Source: Costus lasius
Lineage: Eukaryota; Streptophyta; Magnoliopsida; Zingiberales; Costaceae
NCBI GenBank assembly: GCA_027563935.2
Contig: CM050446.2
Span: 111,766,499-111,830,498, forward strand
Reading direction: 5' to 3'
Length of the DNA: 64,000 nucleotides
Both the position numbers and the translations under genes were made by a program. Numbering within the stretch: the stretch's first letter is position 1; the number at the start of each line of letters is the position of its first letter. This document shows positions 1 to 11,160 of this stretch, piece after piece. The notes under the pieces are model-generated. The model was given only the letters and a program-made list of their open reading frames with translations, was not told the origin of the DNA and made no database searches.

Positions 1-213
1 CTGCTTCGCCAGGACCAGATTCAACAAGGGAAGCAGCTAGTAGCCCTGATGGACACGGTAAAGTGCATCGAGATCTTTCTTCACAGCAACATGGCACCAC
101 CACCACCGAGAGACGAAGACGAGGACGCCGACGATACCATCCATGTTTCTAATTCCGACTCATCCGAGCAGGTCGACGACAACGATGACGACCTGGCTGA
201 GTGCAGTGAGTAG
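1..213 (+). pseudogene. C-terminal end of a gypsy-associated ORF (partial, runs off window)
   Basis: Frame 1 is open from the first base to a TAG at 211-213 and gives 70 residues. It starts Gln-rich and probably helical (LLRQDQIQQGKQLVALMDTV), then becomes very acidic (PPPPRDEDEDADD, then DDNDDD). This resembles the tail of the extra ORF that Tat/Athila-type elements carry after integrase; the comparable ORF of element A in this window (11161-12636) also has a Gln-rich coiled segment near its end. The link is strengthened by the hairpin repeats 0.8 kb downstream, which recur in the 3' non-coding part of element A. I infer a + strand relative of element A cut by the window edge. A host gene tail cannot be excluded. 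Confidence 0.4.
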
Positions 214-983
214 GGCTGCACTCTAGTAAGTCTTCCCTCACCCTTTTTATGTTACGTACCTATGCTATATGCATCTGGGATAATGCATCTTTTGCTTTGG
301 GTGAGGGTACTTACACATTTTGATAGGTCGTCATGACTTTTAATCTTTCATGATGGATGTTGTACTGATGATTTAACTTTATACTGTTTACATGTGATGG
401 TGAATTGATAATATTTATTGTGATGTTATTAATGTGCTGCTGTAGCACATCTGCCAAGATTTAACTCTCTTTATTATCGATGCGCTCTATTTTCATGATA
501 TTTTTATTGTAAGTTACTTTGATAATGTTTCAGCTTGGCACAGATATCCTCATGACTCTACCTCTTTGACATGCTGTACCTTTCTCACATGCTTTCATTA
601 TGACTTTGTAGATAAGGACCAAATTTCATTAACCATTATTGCCCAAATGCACAAAAGTCCTAAGTCGTAGGTCCTAGCCGAAATTTCTTATTTTCATTAA
701 CTGGTATTTTCCTCATTCAAAGATTGATCCTTGTTCATTGACCTCATTTATGATTGACTTAGACCCCCACACCACATTTAGATCACATTCATGATTGAAC
801 AACTAGTCACTCGATTCCTTATACACTGGAAACTTGAAGATCGAACTTTGATAAGCTTTGAGTCTAGGAAATATCTGTATGTCGACATGAGTACTATTTA
901 TTTGGAAGATTATAGACCAAACTAATTGACACACACACTTACCACTCTTGGTAACTATTGGTATTAGTTTTGGTTCGAACTCC
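214..983. other. Non-coding stretch after the ORF tail
   Basis: AT-rich sequence with no ORF of note and no recognised motif. It is probably the 3' untranslated part of the gypsy remnant that begins at the left edge. Confidence 0.4.
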
Positions 984-1285
984 TCTGACTTGGCACCGTG
1001 TAAGAAATAGGAAGGAAAAGAAAAGAGGAAAAAGAGCAGTGGTACCGAAGTTACAACTTGGCACTACCCAACAAAAAGAAAAAAAGAAAGAAAGAAGGCA
1101 GTGGTACCGAAGTTCTGACTTGGCACTACTATTAAAAGAAGAGAAAATGATTGAAAAGAAAGGGGCAGTGGTACCGAAGTTGTAACTTGGCACTGCAAAC
1201 CAGAAGGAGAAGAAGGCAGTGGTACCGAAGCTACGGCTTGGCACTGCGGGGAAGAAGAAAAAGTGTGGTGGTACCGAAGTCATGA
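984..1285 (+). repeat. Array of imperfect hairpin units (GCAGTGGTACCGAAG / CTTGGCACTGC)
   Basis: Four full units start at about 1036, 1098, 1165 and 1216, with half units at 984-1000 and 1264-1285. Each unit reads GCAGTGGTACCGAAG, a few bases, then CTTGGCACTGC, so GCAGTG pairs with CACTGC and AAGTT with AACTT around a short loop. The spacers are purine-rich (AAAGAAG-type). Two related hairpins lie in gypsy element A on the other strand, at about 10288-10325 and 10374-10412. Short ORFs across this array on both strands are products of the repeat. Confidence 0.75.
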
Positions 1286-2304
1286 GTAAGGCCTTTACTA
1301 CCGCTTCAGAGTTTACCTTTTTGGTGCTTAGAGTGTATTGGTGTCTCGTGTGGTAAGGAACTATTTTCTATCCAATATTATCGTGCACCTGTTGTCTATG
1401 GATTTAACCTGGATACTCTGCTTTTCATCTTGACATCTCTACAGTCTATAGTGGTTTGTGCATCCTGTGGAATCTACACCTGTTTTGGTATTTTTCACGT
1501 TTTCAGTTCAAAAAGACCACAAAAGGGGTAGATTCTGGCACTCTTGTGGCAAAGGAGCTCGTCCTAACTCAAGATGATCATAACTGGAAGATTTCAGAGT
1601 CATCGAGGCCTTTGTTGGAAATCTCGAGCGGGTCGCGATCAGAATAATGCCCGTGACTCATCTTCGCACTAAAACTGCAAACTGACAAATCACGACCGGG
1701 TCACGACCAAATTCTCGCCCGAGATCGCGAACCCGCCTGTTTCGAAACTGCGATTTTAACTTTGCTTTCTTCAGTTTAACCCTAGGGGAAGGTCAGGGGC
1801 ATTGAAGACTATTCTCCCCCGTTGACAAAGGAGGCGAGGAGCAACTTTCAGCGGTGGATTTGCTCACGAAATGGTGATTTCGTGGAAGATGATGGCTGGC
1901 AGTGTTGCAGGGCATGGGAGCAGGCGGCAGAGTCTCCTTTCGGCTGAGCAGAGACAGCAACTGCAGAGTCCTTTTTGCAAGGTATGGGAAGGAGAAAAAG
2001 ATGCAGGATGAGAGGAGATAAAAGGGAGAAGAGAGGATCATTCAAGGGAGAGCTCGGCAGAGGGATCACGCGTGGAGAACTTGTGTTTGCAAAGGAGGAG
2101 AAGGAGAAGCTGCGCATCATGTAACATTGAAGACTCTTCTTGCGCAGAATATCTTTGGACTGATTTTGTAAAGGAAGATCTTGGGAATACACTTGATTCT
2201 TATTGAGTTCATTGTCAAATCTTAGTAGAACATTTTAAGATCTTGCCTTCGTCTTGTAATAGCTGCATAAACTTACTCATGTATGAGATGATTAATGTTA
2301 TTGT
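1286..2304 (+). other. Probable gypsy LTR-like remnant, non-coding
   Basis: No credible gene. Around 1620-1740 lie CG-rich repeated words (CGGGTCGCGATC, CGGGTCACGACC, GATCGCGAACCCG) that recall the short palindromic repeats of the element A LTR, though they are not the same. Copia A begins at 2305 and appears to have inserted into this sequence. Minus-strand ORFs at 1793-2192 look like chance. Confidence 0.35.
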
Positions 2305-3964
2305 TGTTGGGAAACCTTGGTCACAAGCATCATTCAAAACTTGTTGTAGCGGAAATACTAGGTCATCATAGAATCGCATGGATTGAGCACATGATCAACC
2401 TTATAAAACTTGTAAAGAACAAGTTAGAATATTACCATTGCCATGATGTAAGAGGCGGCTTGGAAGATGAAAGGGGCGAGTGCCTCTTCTCCAAAGATGT
2501 CACACACAAGATGATGTCGACTTCCTTCCTTGTGTTCCTTGTGCTAGCAAAGACACCAAGGAGTCTTTAATCGTGTCTTGGAGAGGAAGATGTGCACTCT
2601 TGGCTGGTCGAAGTTCTTCCCTTGCGTGAAAAAGATCCACACGAGAGAGAGCCGAAAGGAGGAAGAAAAACGAGAGCTCTTCTCGAAACAGTGAGAGAGA
2701 GAGAGAGACCAAGAAGGAATGTTCGGTTACCACATATGGTAAGAACCAAACATGTAACTCCCTCCTTAACTCCCATTCAACCCATCGAAAATTTCCCTCT
2801 TAATTGAACCATGCGTTCACTAATGAACCGGTCCAATTTCGAATTGGTTCAAGCATCAAGTCGAAACAGCCCTGGTTATGATCTCTTTGAACCATATGGC
2901 TCAAGATCTAACCACACATCTCATTGAACCCCTGATCTTTACGATCAAGCATCAATCCTCTCGATCGAAGCTTACCGATCATATGCCCTAATCAATTAAA
3001 CATGATTAGACTAGATCTCACTTCCAATCAGAGCTTAAATTCCTCCAGTTCACACGATCTGACATAAGTAAGCTATATCATCAAATTGTGCGACCCTAAG
3101 GGTTTCCTTCAATGTCGGTAACGATAACTTACGTTATCACGATCAGAGAGGGGTATCTAGCAACACATCACTGTCTCCCATTATGAAGGAAAGAGTCTTC
3201 CAAGACTACTCCCAAACCACAGCACAAGTGTGAATCTAATTCACTTGGCATACATGTTTCCCTTTGCCACTAGATGTTCCCATTGGACAAGCATGTCAAG
3301 CCTGCGATTCCAACATGATGAAAATGGTTAGATCAGACGAACATAGTCGTCTGGGTATGGCCATACACATTCTCAACCATTTCATCCAGGGGGTCCTTTA
3401 GAACATCACACTCCAACTAGGAGAGGCAATCCTATATCTATCACAAGTGCCCTAACATGACTCATGCCCACTATCCAAGATAATCCTTAACCATTATCTT
3501 TCAAATGATATTGAATTACCTCAAGATAATGCCAATCATCACTTAGAAACACAAGTGATCTCAAGTCAGAGGGAATATACCACTTGCTTGCATACAAGGA
3601 TTATTCACATTGTGACAAACAATTGAATATCCTAAGTAGGGTCAGTCCAGTACATCCAATGCACCTATGTGTCTAAATCTTATTCTATGCCCGAAGCATC
3701 CTATAAGTTTAGAACACATATTAGTCTCAATCATATCAAGGCTGTCTCATGTTCACCGAGATATCTCGACTAAGGACAACACTGAATGTCAGCTAAGCTG
3801 AACATCATTGAGACATTACTCAGAAGTATACATACAACAGCAGATAATGTAACAATCTGAATAACAACAATTGCCTTTATAAAAACATATATATATATAG
3901 TTTATACATGATACTGAAAATAACCCAAGGCCTCAAACATTAGCCTTAAGGGCATACCCTAACA
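2305..3964 (-). repeat. 3' LTR of copia element A
   Basis: The 1660-bp segment starts TGTTGGGAAACC and ends ACCCTAACA on the + strand, so it has TGTT...AACA ends as expected for an LTR. On the minus strand it directly follows the end of the copia polyprotein and a purine tract, which makes it the 3' LTR. It contains a GA run at about 2692-2708 and a short TA run at about 3885-3898. No second copy was found on the other side of the element. ORFs inside it are not genes. Confidence 0.8.
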
Positions 3965-3980
3965 ATCTCCCACTTGCACT
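3965..3980 (-). promoter_or_regulatory. Polypurine tract of copia A
   Basis: The minus strand reads GCAAGTGGGAGAT immediately before the LTR start TGTTAGGG. This is the usual position and composition of the plus-strand priming site of a copia element. Confidence 0.75.
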
Positions 3981-3984
3981 TAAA

Positions 3985-5709
3985 CTAATGGTTGAGAAAT
4001 CTCAAACCCATATTATTACAGTGCTTCTCATGCTTCTGCTGCGCCAGAGGCTTTGTAAGCGGGTCAGCTAGATTGTCATCTGTATGAATCTTGCAGATCT
4101 TGATGTCTCCTCGATCAATGATTTCACGGATCAAGTGAAACCTTCTTTGTATGTGCTTGGACTTCTGGTGTGACCGTGGTTCCTTCGCTTGTGCAATCGC
4201 TCCAGTGTTATCACAGAAGATAACCAATGGATCTGCACTTGAAGGAACAACACCAAGTTCCTGAATGAACTTACGAATCCATACTGCCTCCTTTGATGCT
4301 TCTGAGGCTGCAACATACTCGGCTTCTGTTGTGGAATCAGCAACAATTGATTGTTTGAAACTCTTCCACACCACTGCTCCTCCATTCAAGCTAAAAACAT
4401 AGCCTGATTGCGATCGGAAATCGTCTTGGTCAGATTGGAACGAAGCATCAGTATATCCTTCAATACTGAGTTCTCCCTGACTTCCATAAATCAAGAACAT
4501 ATCTTTGGTTCTCCGAAGATATTTTAAAATGTTCTTGACTGCAATCCAGTGTGCCTTTCCTGGATTACCTTGGAACCGACTGGTTACGCTTAACCCGTAA
4601 GCGACGTCTAGGCGAGTACACAACATCGCATACATGATAGACCCAATAGCCGAAGCATAAGGCGTATTGTCCATCTCATCTTTCTCAGACTGTGTTTGAG
4701 GACACTGGCTTTTTGAAAGATTCAGACCATGTCTGACTGGAAGATATCCTCTTTTAGAATTTTCTAAATGGAATCTCTCCAGGACCTTATCGATGTAAGT
4801 ACTCTGGCATAGCCTGAGAAGCCTATTAGATCTATCTCTAAAGATCTCCACACCTAGTATATAGGTCGCTTCTCCTAAATCTTTCATCTGGAAACATTTT
4901 CTTAACCATGCTTTGACTGCATGCAGTTCAGGAATATCGTTTCCAATGATTAAAATATCATCGACGTAGAGGACTAGGAAAGTAATCACGCTCCCACTAA
5001 ACCTTTTATATACACACGGGTCATCTTCATTTTTGACGAAACCAAATTCAGAAACTGATTCATCAAAATGAATATTCCAGCTTCTCGATGCTTGTTTTAG
5101 TCCATAAATGGACTTCCTTAATTTGCATATTTTATGACATTCTGATGGGTTAATGAAACCTTCAGGTTGTGTCATGTACACATCCTCTTCTAATTTTCCG
5201 TTAAGGAAAGCGGTTTTCACATCCATTTGCCAGATCTCATAATCAAAATATGCTGCTATCGCGAGAATAATTCGAATGGACTTGAACATGGCTACAGGAG
5301 AGAAAGTTTCATCATAATCTATCCCGTAGATTTGTTTGAAACCTTTCGCAACTAGCCTGCCCTTATAGGTAACTACGTTACCATCCATGTCTTTCTTCTT
5401 TCTGAAGATCCACTTACAGCCTATAGGGATTACTCCCGGAGGCGGATCAACCAAATCCCAGACTTGGTTATCTGACATGGAGTCCATCTCGGCTCGCATA
5501 GCTTCAAGCCATCTTGCTGACTCCGGTCCACATACCGCATCCGCATAAGTGAGGGGTTCATCATTAATGATGTAGACTCCGTCATAGCGCTCAGGCTCAC
5601 GACGAATCCTTCCTGATCTACGCGGTTCCCGTGATATCTGTGCCTCAGGTTGAATATTAACCTGATCTATTGGTTCAGGGTCATCCAACTGTGCTTGACT
5701 ACTTTGTCA
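3985..5709 (-). pseudogene. Copia A reverse transcriptase and RNase H
   Basis: The last 567 codons of the copia A polyprotein, in the same frame as the gag-protease-integrase part and separated from it only by an in-frame TGA at 5707-5709. The RT signature WIFRKKKDMDG, the catalytic LYVDDILIIGND and the RNase H segments ADSTTEAEYVAA and KSKHIQRRFHLI are all present, and the end is DNLADPLTKPL as in Tnt1-like proteins. The M at 5688 is not a natural start; the element makes one polyprotein. Read alone, this part is undamaged. Because of the upstream TGA and gag defects it should not be made from the native start. Confidence 0.9.
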
Positions 5710-7470
5710 TTCTTCTGGAATTTCATCCAGCTTTATTTCTCTCCCACTTGCCTCTTGCAGAAGAAATTCCTTTTCAAGAAAAATAGCTGTTCGAGCAACA
5801 AATACTTTATTCTCTTTGGGATCGTAGAAATAATAACCCTTAGTATCTTTAGGGTATCCGACAAATATACATTTATCAGATCTGCTCTCCAGTTTTCTAG
5901 AGGCGAGCTTTTTGACATAAGCCTCGCAACCCCAGATTTTGATAAATGTCAAGCTCGGCTGTTTCCCATACCATAACTCATATGGTGTCTTTGAAACGGC
6001 CTTGGATGGCACTCGGTTTAGCACCTTTGCAGCTGTTTCCAGTGCAAATCCCCAAAAGGAGTAAGGTAGAGTAGCCTGACTCATCATAGAACGAATCATA
6101 TCCAATAAGGTTCGATTCCTCCTCTCGGACACACCATTCCATTGCGGTGTTCCTGGCGGAGTGAGCTGTGAGATGATCCCACACTCTTTCAGATAGTCAG
6201 TAAACTCACGACTCAAGTATTCTCCACCTCGATCTGATCGAAGTGCCTTGATATTTCGGCCTAACTGATTCTGTACTTCATTTTTGAATTCTTTGAACTT
6301 GTCAAAAGATTCACTCTTATGTCTCATTAAATAGACATAACCATATCTACTGAAATCATCAGTAAAAGTAATGAAGTATGAATACCCACCTCTGGCATGT
6401 TTACTAAATGGCCCACACACATCACTGTGAATAAGGTCAAGTAAACCTGGAGCCCTTTCACCTTTATTAGAAAAAGGAGTCTTCGTCATCTTGCCCATTA
6501 AACAAGCTTTGCATGTATCAAGCTTCTCACAGGAGAATGATCCCAGCAGTCCATGGTCATGCAACCGCTTAATGCGCTTCTTGTTAATATGGCCTAGACG
6601 ACTATGCCATAACAAGGTGCTGTTATCAGCATACTTGGCTTTCTTATTATCAATTTGTTGTACAGAACATTCCATGTCCAACATGTATAACCCATTGTTA
6701 ATCGACCCAGTTGCATAAACAATATTATCATATGAAATACAACACTGTGAAGTTTTGCATTCAAATGAAAAACCTTTCCTGACAAGAGTAGGAATAGAGA
6801 TAATATTCTTTGTTATGCTTGGTACAAAATAACAATTGTCAAGTTCTAATACAAATCCAGATGGTAAAGAGATGTAATATTCTCCTACAGCAACAGCAGC
6901 AACTCGTGCCCCGTTTCCAACTCGTAGGTCCACCTCATGCTGTCCCACCTGTCTTCTTCTCTTGAGTTCCTGCACATTTGAACAAATGTGAACTCCACAT
7001 GCAGTGTCCAACACCCATGAAATAGAAGAAGCAACCATGACTTCAGTCACGAAAATACCTGAGCCAGAAGTGAAAGGCTTACTTCCCTTCCTCTCTCCTC
7101 GGAGCGCTCTACAGTCCTTCTTCCAGTGACCCAGCTGGCCACAATGGAAGCATCTGTTGTCCTTTGACCGCTTCACCTTTTGTTTCAAAGCCTTGTTGTA
7201 GCTCTTGATAGGGGTTTTGCCCTTCTTCCCCTTCTTCTTATTCCCTAAAGGAACCATCAAGATAGAGGACGAAGGCTTTCCCTTCTCAAGAGTCTGCTCT
7301 GTAGTGCAGAGCATGTTCAGTAATTCTGCCGGAGTACAGTCGATTTTGTTCATATTAAAATTAATGATGAACGCATCGAAAGAAGCCGGGAGAGACTGCA
7401 AGATTATGTCTACAACAAGTTCTTGATTGATGGTATGTCCCAGTTTCTCTAGAGCTTCTTTGTACCCCAA
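5707..7470 (-). pseudogene. Copia A gag (C-terminal), protease and integrase
   Basis: This 587-codon stretch carries in order the gag C-terminus, a zinc knuckle (CFHCGQLGHWKKDC), protease (WVLDTACG), the HHCC zinc domain of integrase (LWHSRLGHINKKRIKRL, then CKACLMGK) and the integrase core with D (HSDVCGPF), D (RSDRGGEYLS) and E (NGVSERRNRTLLDM). It ends at a TGA (5707) in the same frame as RT. The protease active site is DTA where copia elements normally have DTG or DSG (Ala codon 7000-7002). The apparent start at 7470 arises because a frameshift cuts the frame from the rest of gag: a run of four G at 7465-7468, where three would restore it. Confidence 0.9.
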
Positions 7471-7900
7471 TCATCTTGAGTACATGAACTCCCACTGGAC
7501 TTCCTTCAGTCAGTTTGCTATGAAAGAAAAGTTTCGTCAAGTTATAGCGTTATGTCCTTGCCTGTGCAGCATACAGCATTTTCAGATTTGCTATAATGTC
7601 AATAGCAGACAAATCCTCATGCTGACGCTGGAGCTCGGGCGTCATTGACGCAAGCATAAGGCAAGCGACATCAGTACTATCACTGACGTGCTTCTCATAA
7701 GCATCTCGAACCGCCCTTGCGGCGTTCGCAGCGGGTTGAGCCGGCATTGCCGACTCAAGGACGTACAGCTTCCTCTCAGCTTTGAGGACAATCTTTAGCT
7801 ATCTGTACTAGTCTGAGAAGTTTGGTCCAGCAAACTTCTCCTTTTCCAATATGGATCGCAAGTTGAGCCCTGTGGTGTTCGTTGCTGCAGGAATCTACAA
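7471..7900 (-). pseudogene. Copia A gag N-terminal part, broken
   Basis: Minus-strand translation gives recognisable gag sequence, for example LNLRSILEKEKFAGPNFSD and MTPELQRQHEDLSAIDI, interrupted by two TAG codons near 7797-7806 and a TAA near 7548. The segment joins the downstream ORF only through the frameshift at 7465-7468. No clear start codon was found; coding similarity fades near 7900. Confidence 0.75.
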
Positions 7901-7930
7901 CATAGCAAGAACAACAAGGTCAATATCCAT

Positions 7931-9587
7931 GTTAGAATCATTCCAGGACTTAAGAGTGATTCTTTTCTCACTATTTTATCTGACTAAAAATCCAATAAAA
8001 CAGCCCGAAAGAGTAAAACTCTTTTAGTGAGATGGGATCCAGATTTCATATTTGATCTCCGCGTCCCGCTCAGGCGAGATAAGATGCCAGAGAGTTCAAG
8101 CACTAATCACTGGTAGGCAATCCATGCCAATCGCCAACCCGTGCGATTCCCCTTCATCTAGGCAATCCAGAAGACTGTGCCAACTGAGTTGGTACAACAC
8201 AGTTTCTGATTCCTCAGATGGCTGCCTCCATATAGATATCATATGCTCAACTTGTAGCCTATATGGTCAAGCTGACCTGACCTACTTCCTGGACCACCAC
8301 GTGCTATGCTGAGCAACGAGAAGTGATAAATCCCTTCTCTGTAGCATGTAGGTGTAATCGCGCACCGTCTGAAAATAACTGGGCGTGCCCACTGAGTGGG
8401 TACAACACGGCCCCAACGATAGTCAGAACAGTGAGGTTTCGCGTCAGAAGGCAATCGATAGCTTGATATTTACGTTGGATTTTAACGGTCTTTTATCTTC
8501 TTACTATCATGCAAATTCTATAGTGATAGCTGAAGAATAAAACATGCATGTGCTAATATTACTTAAAACAGTAAATGAAAGCACCATTATCTTATGTGGT
8601 AAACGCCCATAAAACTTAGGTAAAACCCTAGTTTAACAAAAGTCTTTACTTGAGCTCTTTATGGGACTCTTGTACCTCATCCGGCCCAGCCCGGGCCCAA
8701 ATGCCATCTGCAGCCCAAATGCGCCCACAAGACAGAATGGGCCTGTTCTAGAGTCGACCTCTAGACCACCCACCTAGTGAAGCCAATTGCTGCAAGCGCT
8801 TCTGCCAAATGTGCTGTGTGCTCATGTCTGATCAAATTATATTTTAAACTATCTAGACATGGTTTAACACGCAGGTCAATTATACATTTTAATAAATTAA
8901 ATGTGATTCACAGATCACACCAATATATTCTTTCCAGGCACGCAGGCCCCAGCACAGCATACAAAATAGGGCAGCCCACGTAAGATTAAATAAACACTCA
9001 ATATACCCAATGCAACATGTTAAACATGTACTACATGTGATCCAAACAGAAATAAAATTTTAGAAAAAACCCATGGCATCAATTTTATTTCCTTATGTGC
9101 CCTACTACCTTACAACGGTCCATTAACAGATATCCACTCGTCAGACCAAGTCAGACCCACTGCCCTTGCATGCACCCAGTCATAACTGACTTGCGTCGAC
9201 CCAATGGTCGACTATGCATGCCTTAAGAGCTGAACGTCCCACATGATTTCCGGCAAGCGGGTGTGACCCCGGGCCATAATCATGATCGTTCACTAGGCGC
9301 CTCAAACAGACATCGCTACACGCCTTTCTGCAGTCGGCTTATAGCCACCTGTACAGCTTGCGCACAGGTGCTATCCAGCCGCCCATCCAGGCTGTCAGAT
9401 AGTCTGATTAGGCTGTTGGGTCCATACTTGACTAACGACTTCAAAACTGTTAACCCGTCTAAGTGTTTGAAGTAGGCGCACAGATAGATCTAGTGAAGTC
9501 GCGCATGAAGATAAGTTTAAAAACACAACTATGATATGCGCAAACTATGTAATGACACAAAATATACTATGAATCTTGGTGTCATCA
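7931..9587. other. Unassigned sequence between copia A and the gypsy A 3' LTR
   Basis: About 1.65 kb with no credible coding frame. It could be the long 5' untranslated region of copia A, since gag ends directly beside it, or a third element wedged between two truncated ones. Short similar words occur at 8177-8200 and 8390-8412 (ACTGAGTTGGTACAACAC and ACTGAGTGGGTACAACAC), so it has some internal duplication. The homology of the gypsy LTR stops sharply near 9588. Confidence 0.4.
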
Positions 9588-9920
9588 GGGTTCACCCGGC
9601 CATGATTCTTATTTTGAAGTCCCTGCAGCTTGGCGAAGAATCTGGTGAACCCCATGGGTTTCACCTATTCAGGCTGACTCCGTTTAAGCTCAAATTTGAC
9701 GTGTGACCTCATCTTCATACAAGAAATCGTCTCATGGCCTTATAATCTTCAAAATATGTTGAAAAAGGGCATTTTTACCTGAAATTCCATAAAAGTGCCA
9801 AAAAATGAAGATTCCGAAGATATCAAGTAATTTAGCCTAAAAAGAGTATGAAAGTATTGAAATAAGCTTAGAATTAGCATGAAATATCCATGAAAATTAC
9901 TACTAAAATGCAACACATCA
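9588..9920 (-). repeat. 3' LTR of gypsy element A, truncated
   Basis: These 333 bp match about 20540-20870, the outer end of the 5' LTR, with scattered differences. Shared words include GAAGTCCCTGCAG, AGGCTGACTCCGTTTAAGCT and AAGATTCCGAAGATATCAAG, and both end in GCATCA or ACATCA. The remaining ~1.2 kb of the LTR is missing on the left, where similarity stops near 9588. Confidence 0.85.
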
Positions 9921-9933
9921 AAATACCCCAGAC
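9921..9933 (-). promoter_or_regulatory. Polypurine tract of gypsy element A
   Basis: The minus strand reads GTCTGGGGTATTT directly before the LTR start TGATG. Position next to the 3' LTR and the G-run fit a plus-strand primer. Confidence 0.65.
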
Positions 9934-11160
9934 TAAAATCTTTGCTTGTCCTTAAGCAATAAAATAAGATGAAATACAAGATAAGTATAAGAGCAATCTT
10001 TTGTGCTGAGATATACTTCCAAGTAAAAAAAACATTCAATAGCAATCCAAGATCTAATCAGGAGAAATTAAGTAAATGGTTGCTTCAAGTGTTCAACAGT
10101 TTGATCCCACAATAACTAGATGCTAAACAACCTAGTAAGCAACAAACATAGGATTCAATCAAGCCTACACACCACACTTATGCAATTCTAATCTCTCCAA
10201 ATCAAATCGTTGGGGTTAACTCAGATGTTTTATGTGGAGTATGATACACTGATTATTGCATTGGACTTCAACTCATAACCTTAGGTACCATTGCCAATTT
10301 TCGTAATGCCAAGTAGAGGAGTCTTTTTACTGATTTCAACTTCACATCCCTTAGATTTCAACTCATGTCCTTCGGTACCACTGCCAATTTTGCGCAGTGC
10401 CAAGTAGAGGAATCTAAGGGTGCAAATTTTGTTTTTGTTTATTTTATTTTTTTTAATTCATGCTCAGCAATTGATAACATATCCTTTTTGACAAATGCAG
10501 TGTCTCCCCAACAACAGAAAGGAATTCAAAGAATAACTAAGAGAGTATATATCTCAATACGATTCTCATGTAAGATGCAAGCTTGAGTTGATTTAACAAT
10601 CAAAGAAATGTTTGACCCACTAATGAACAACTCAAAGACAATCCAAAATTTCTAAATCATAGAACATATGGATATAATAAAAAAGAATCTCTAACAAGGA
10701 GGTATTATCAACAATATCTGATTATTCTTAACCAATCATGCATTCAACTTTCAAATTTTTGAAATGGCTTTCATATGACAAGACTGACAAGACTCATGCA
10801 CATGTGAATTCAGCAAAAAATTTTACACAACATGTATGAGAAGCATAATCATCATAACAAAGTAAGGTCACAGGTAACAAGCAAGAAAGTAATCTCATAC
10901 AGTCACAGGGTGGGGCCTGAAGATGTGGATCAGGCCCACGAATATAATGGCATATAGGATACAATGCCACATAATATCCATCTCAAAGTAAAAGTATCCA
11001 TCCAAACATAGTAAAGTCAAGGTGTCATAGTCATGTATCCGCATGAAGAAAAGAGAATAGAAACCAGAATGCAGAAAGCTCACCCACTCTAAAAGTTTGC
11101 ATAGTCCTCTATGCAATACCATGCTGTGAGAGGAGTGGATGACGCTGATGGTCTAGGAAG
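9934..11160 (-). other. 3' non-coding region of gypsy A, with two hairpins
   Basis: No coding frame of note. Two hairpins at about 10288-10325 and 10374-10412 read on the minus strand CTTGGCACTGC, a loop, then GGCAGTGGTACCGAAG in the second and a decayed version in the first. They match the units of the array at 984-1285. The region lies between the second ORF and the polypurine tract, so it is probably the 3' untranslated part of the element transcript. Confidence 0.6.

Larger units (their letters stand above)
2305..7930 (-). mobile_element. Ty1/copia LTR retrotransposon A, truncated and inactive
   Basis: Order on the minus strand is gag, protease, integrase, RT, RNase H, polypurine tract, 3' LTR, which is the copia order. 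Three stops in gag, one frameshift and one stop between integrase and RT inactivate it. I searched the sequence to the right for the 5' LTR (which would start TGTTGGGAAACC) and for a TGGTATCAGAGC-type primer site and found neither, so the 5' end appears lost or lies in unrecognised sequence. The right boundary is therefore uncertain. Insertion was into gypsy-like sequence. Confidence 0.8.

Noticed and set aside
939..1283. ORFs on both strands across the hairpin array
   Set aside because: Their repeated words follow the DNA repeat; both strands are open for the same reason and no domain is seen.
7900..9600. A 5' LTR for copia A
   Set aside because: No second TGTTGGGAAACC start or CCTAACA end and no initiator-Met primer site were found.
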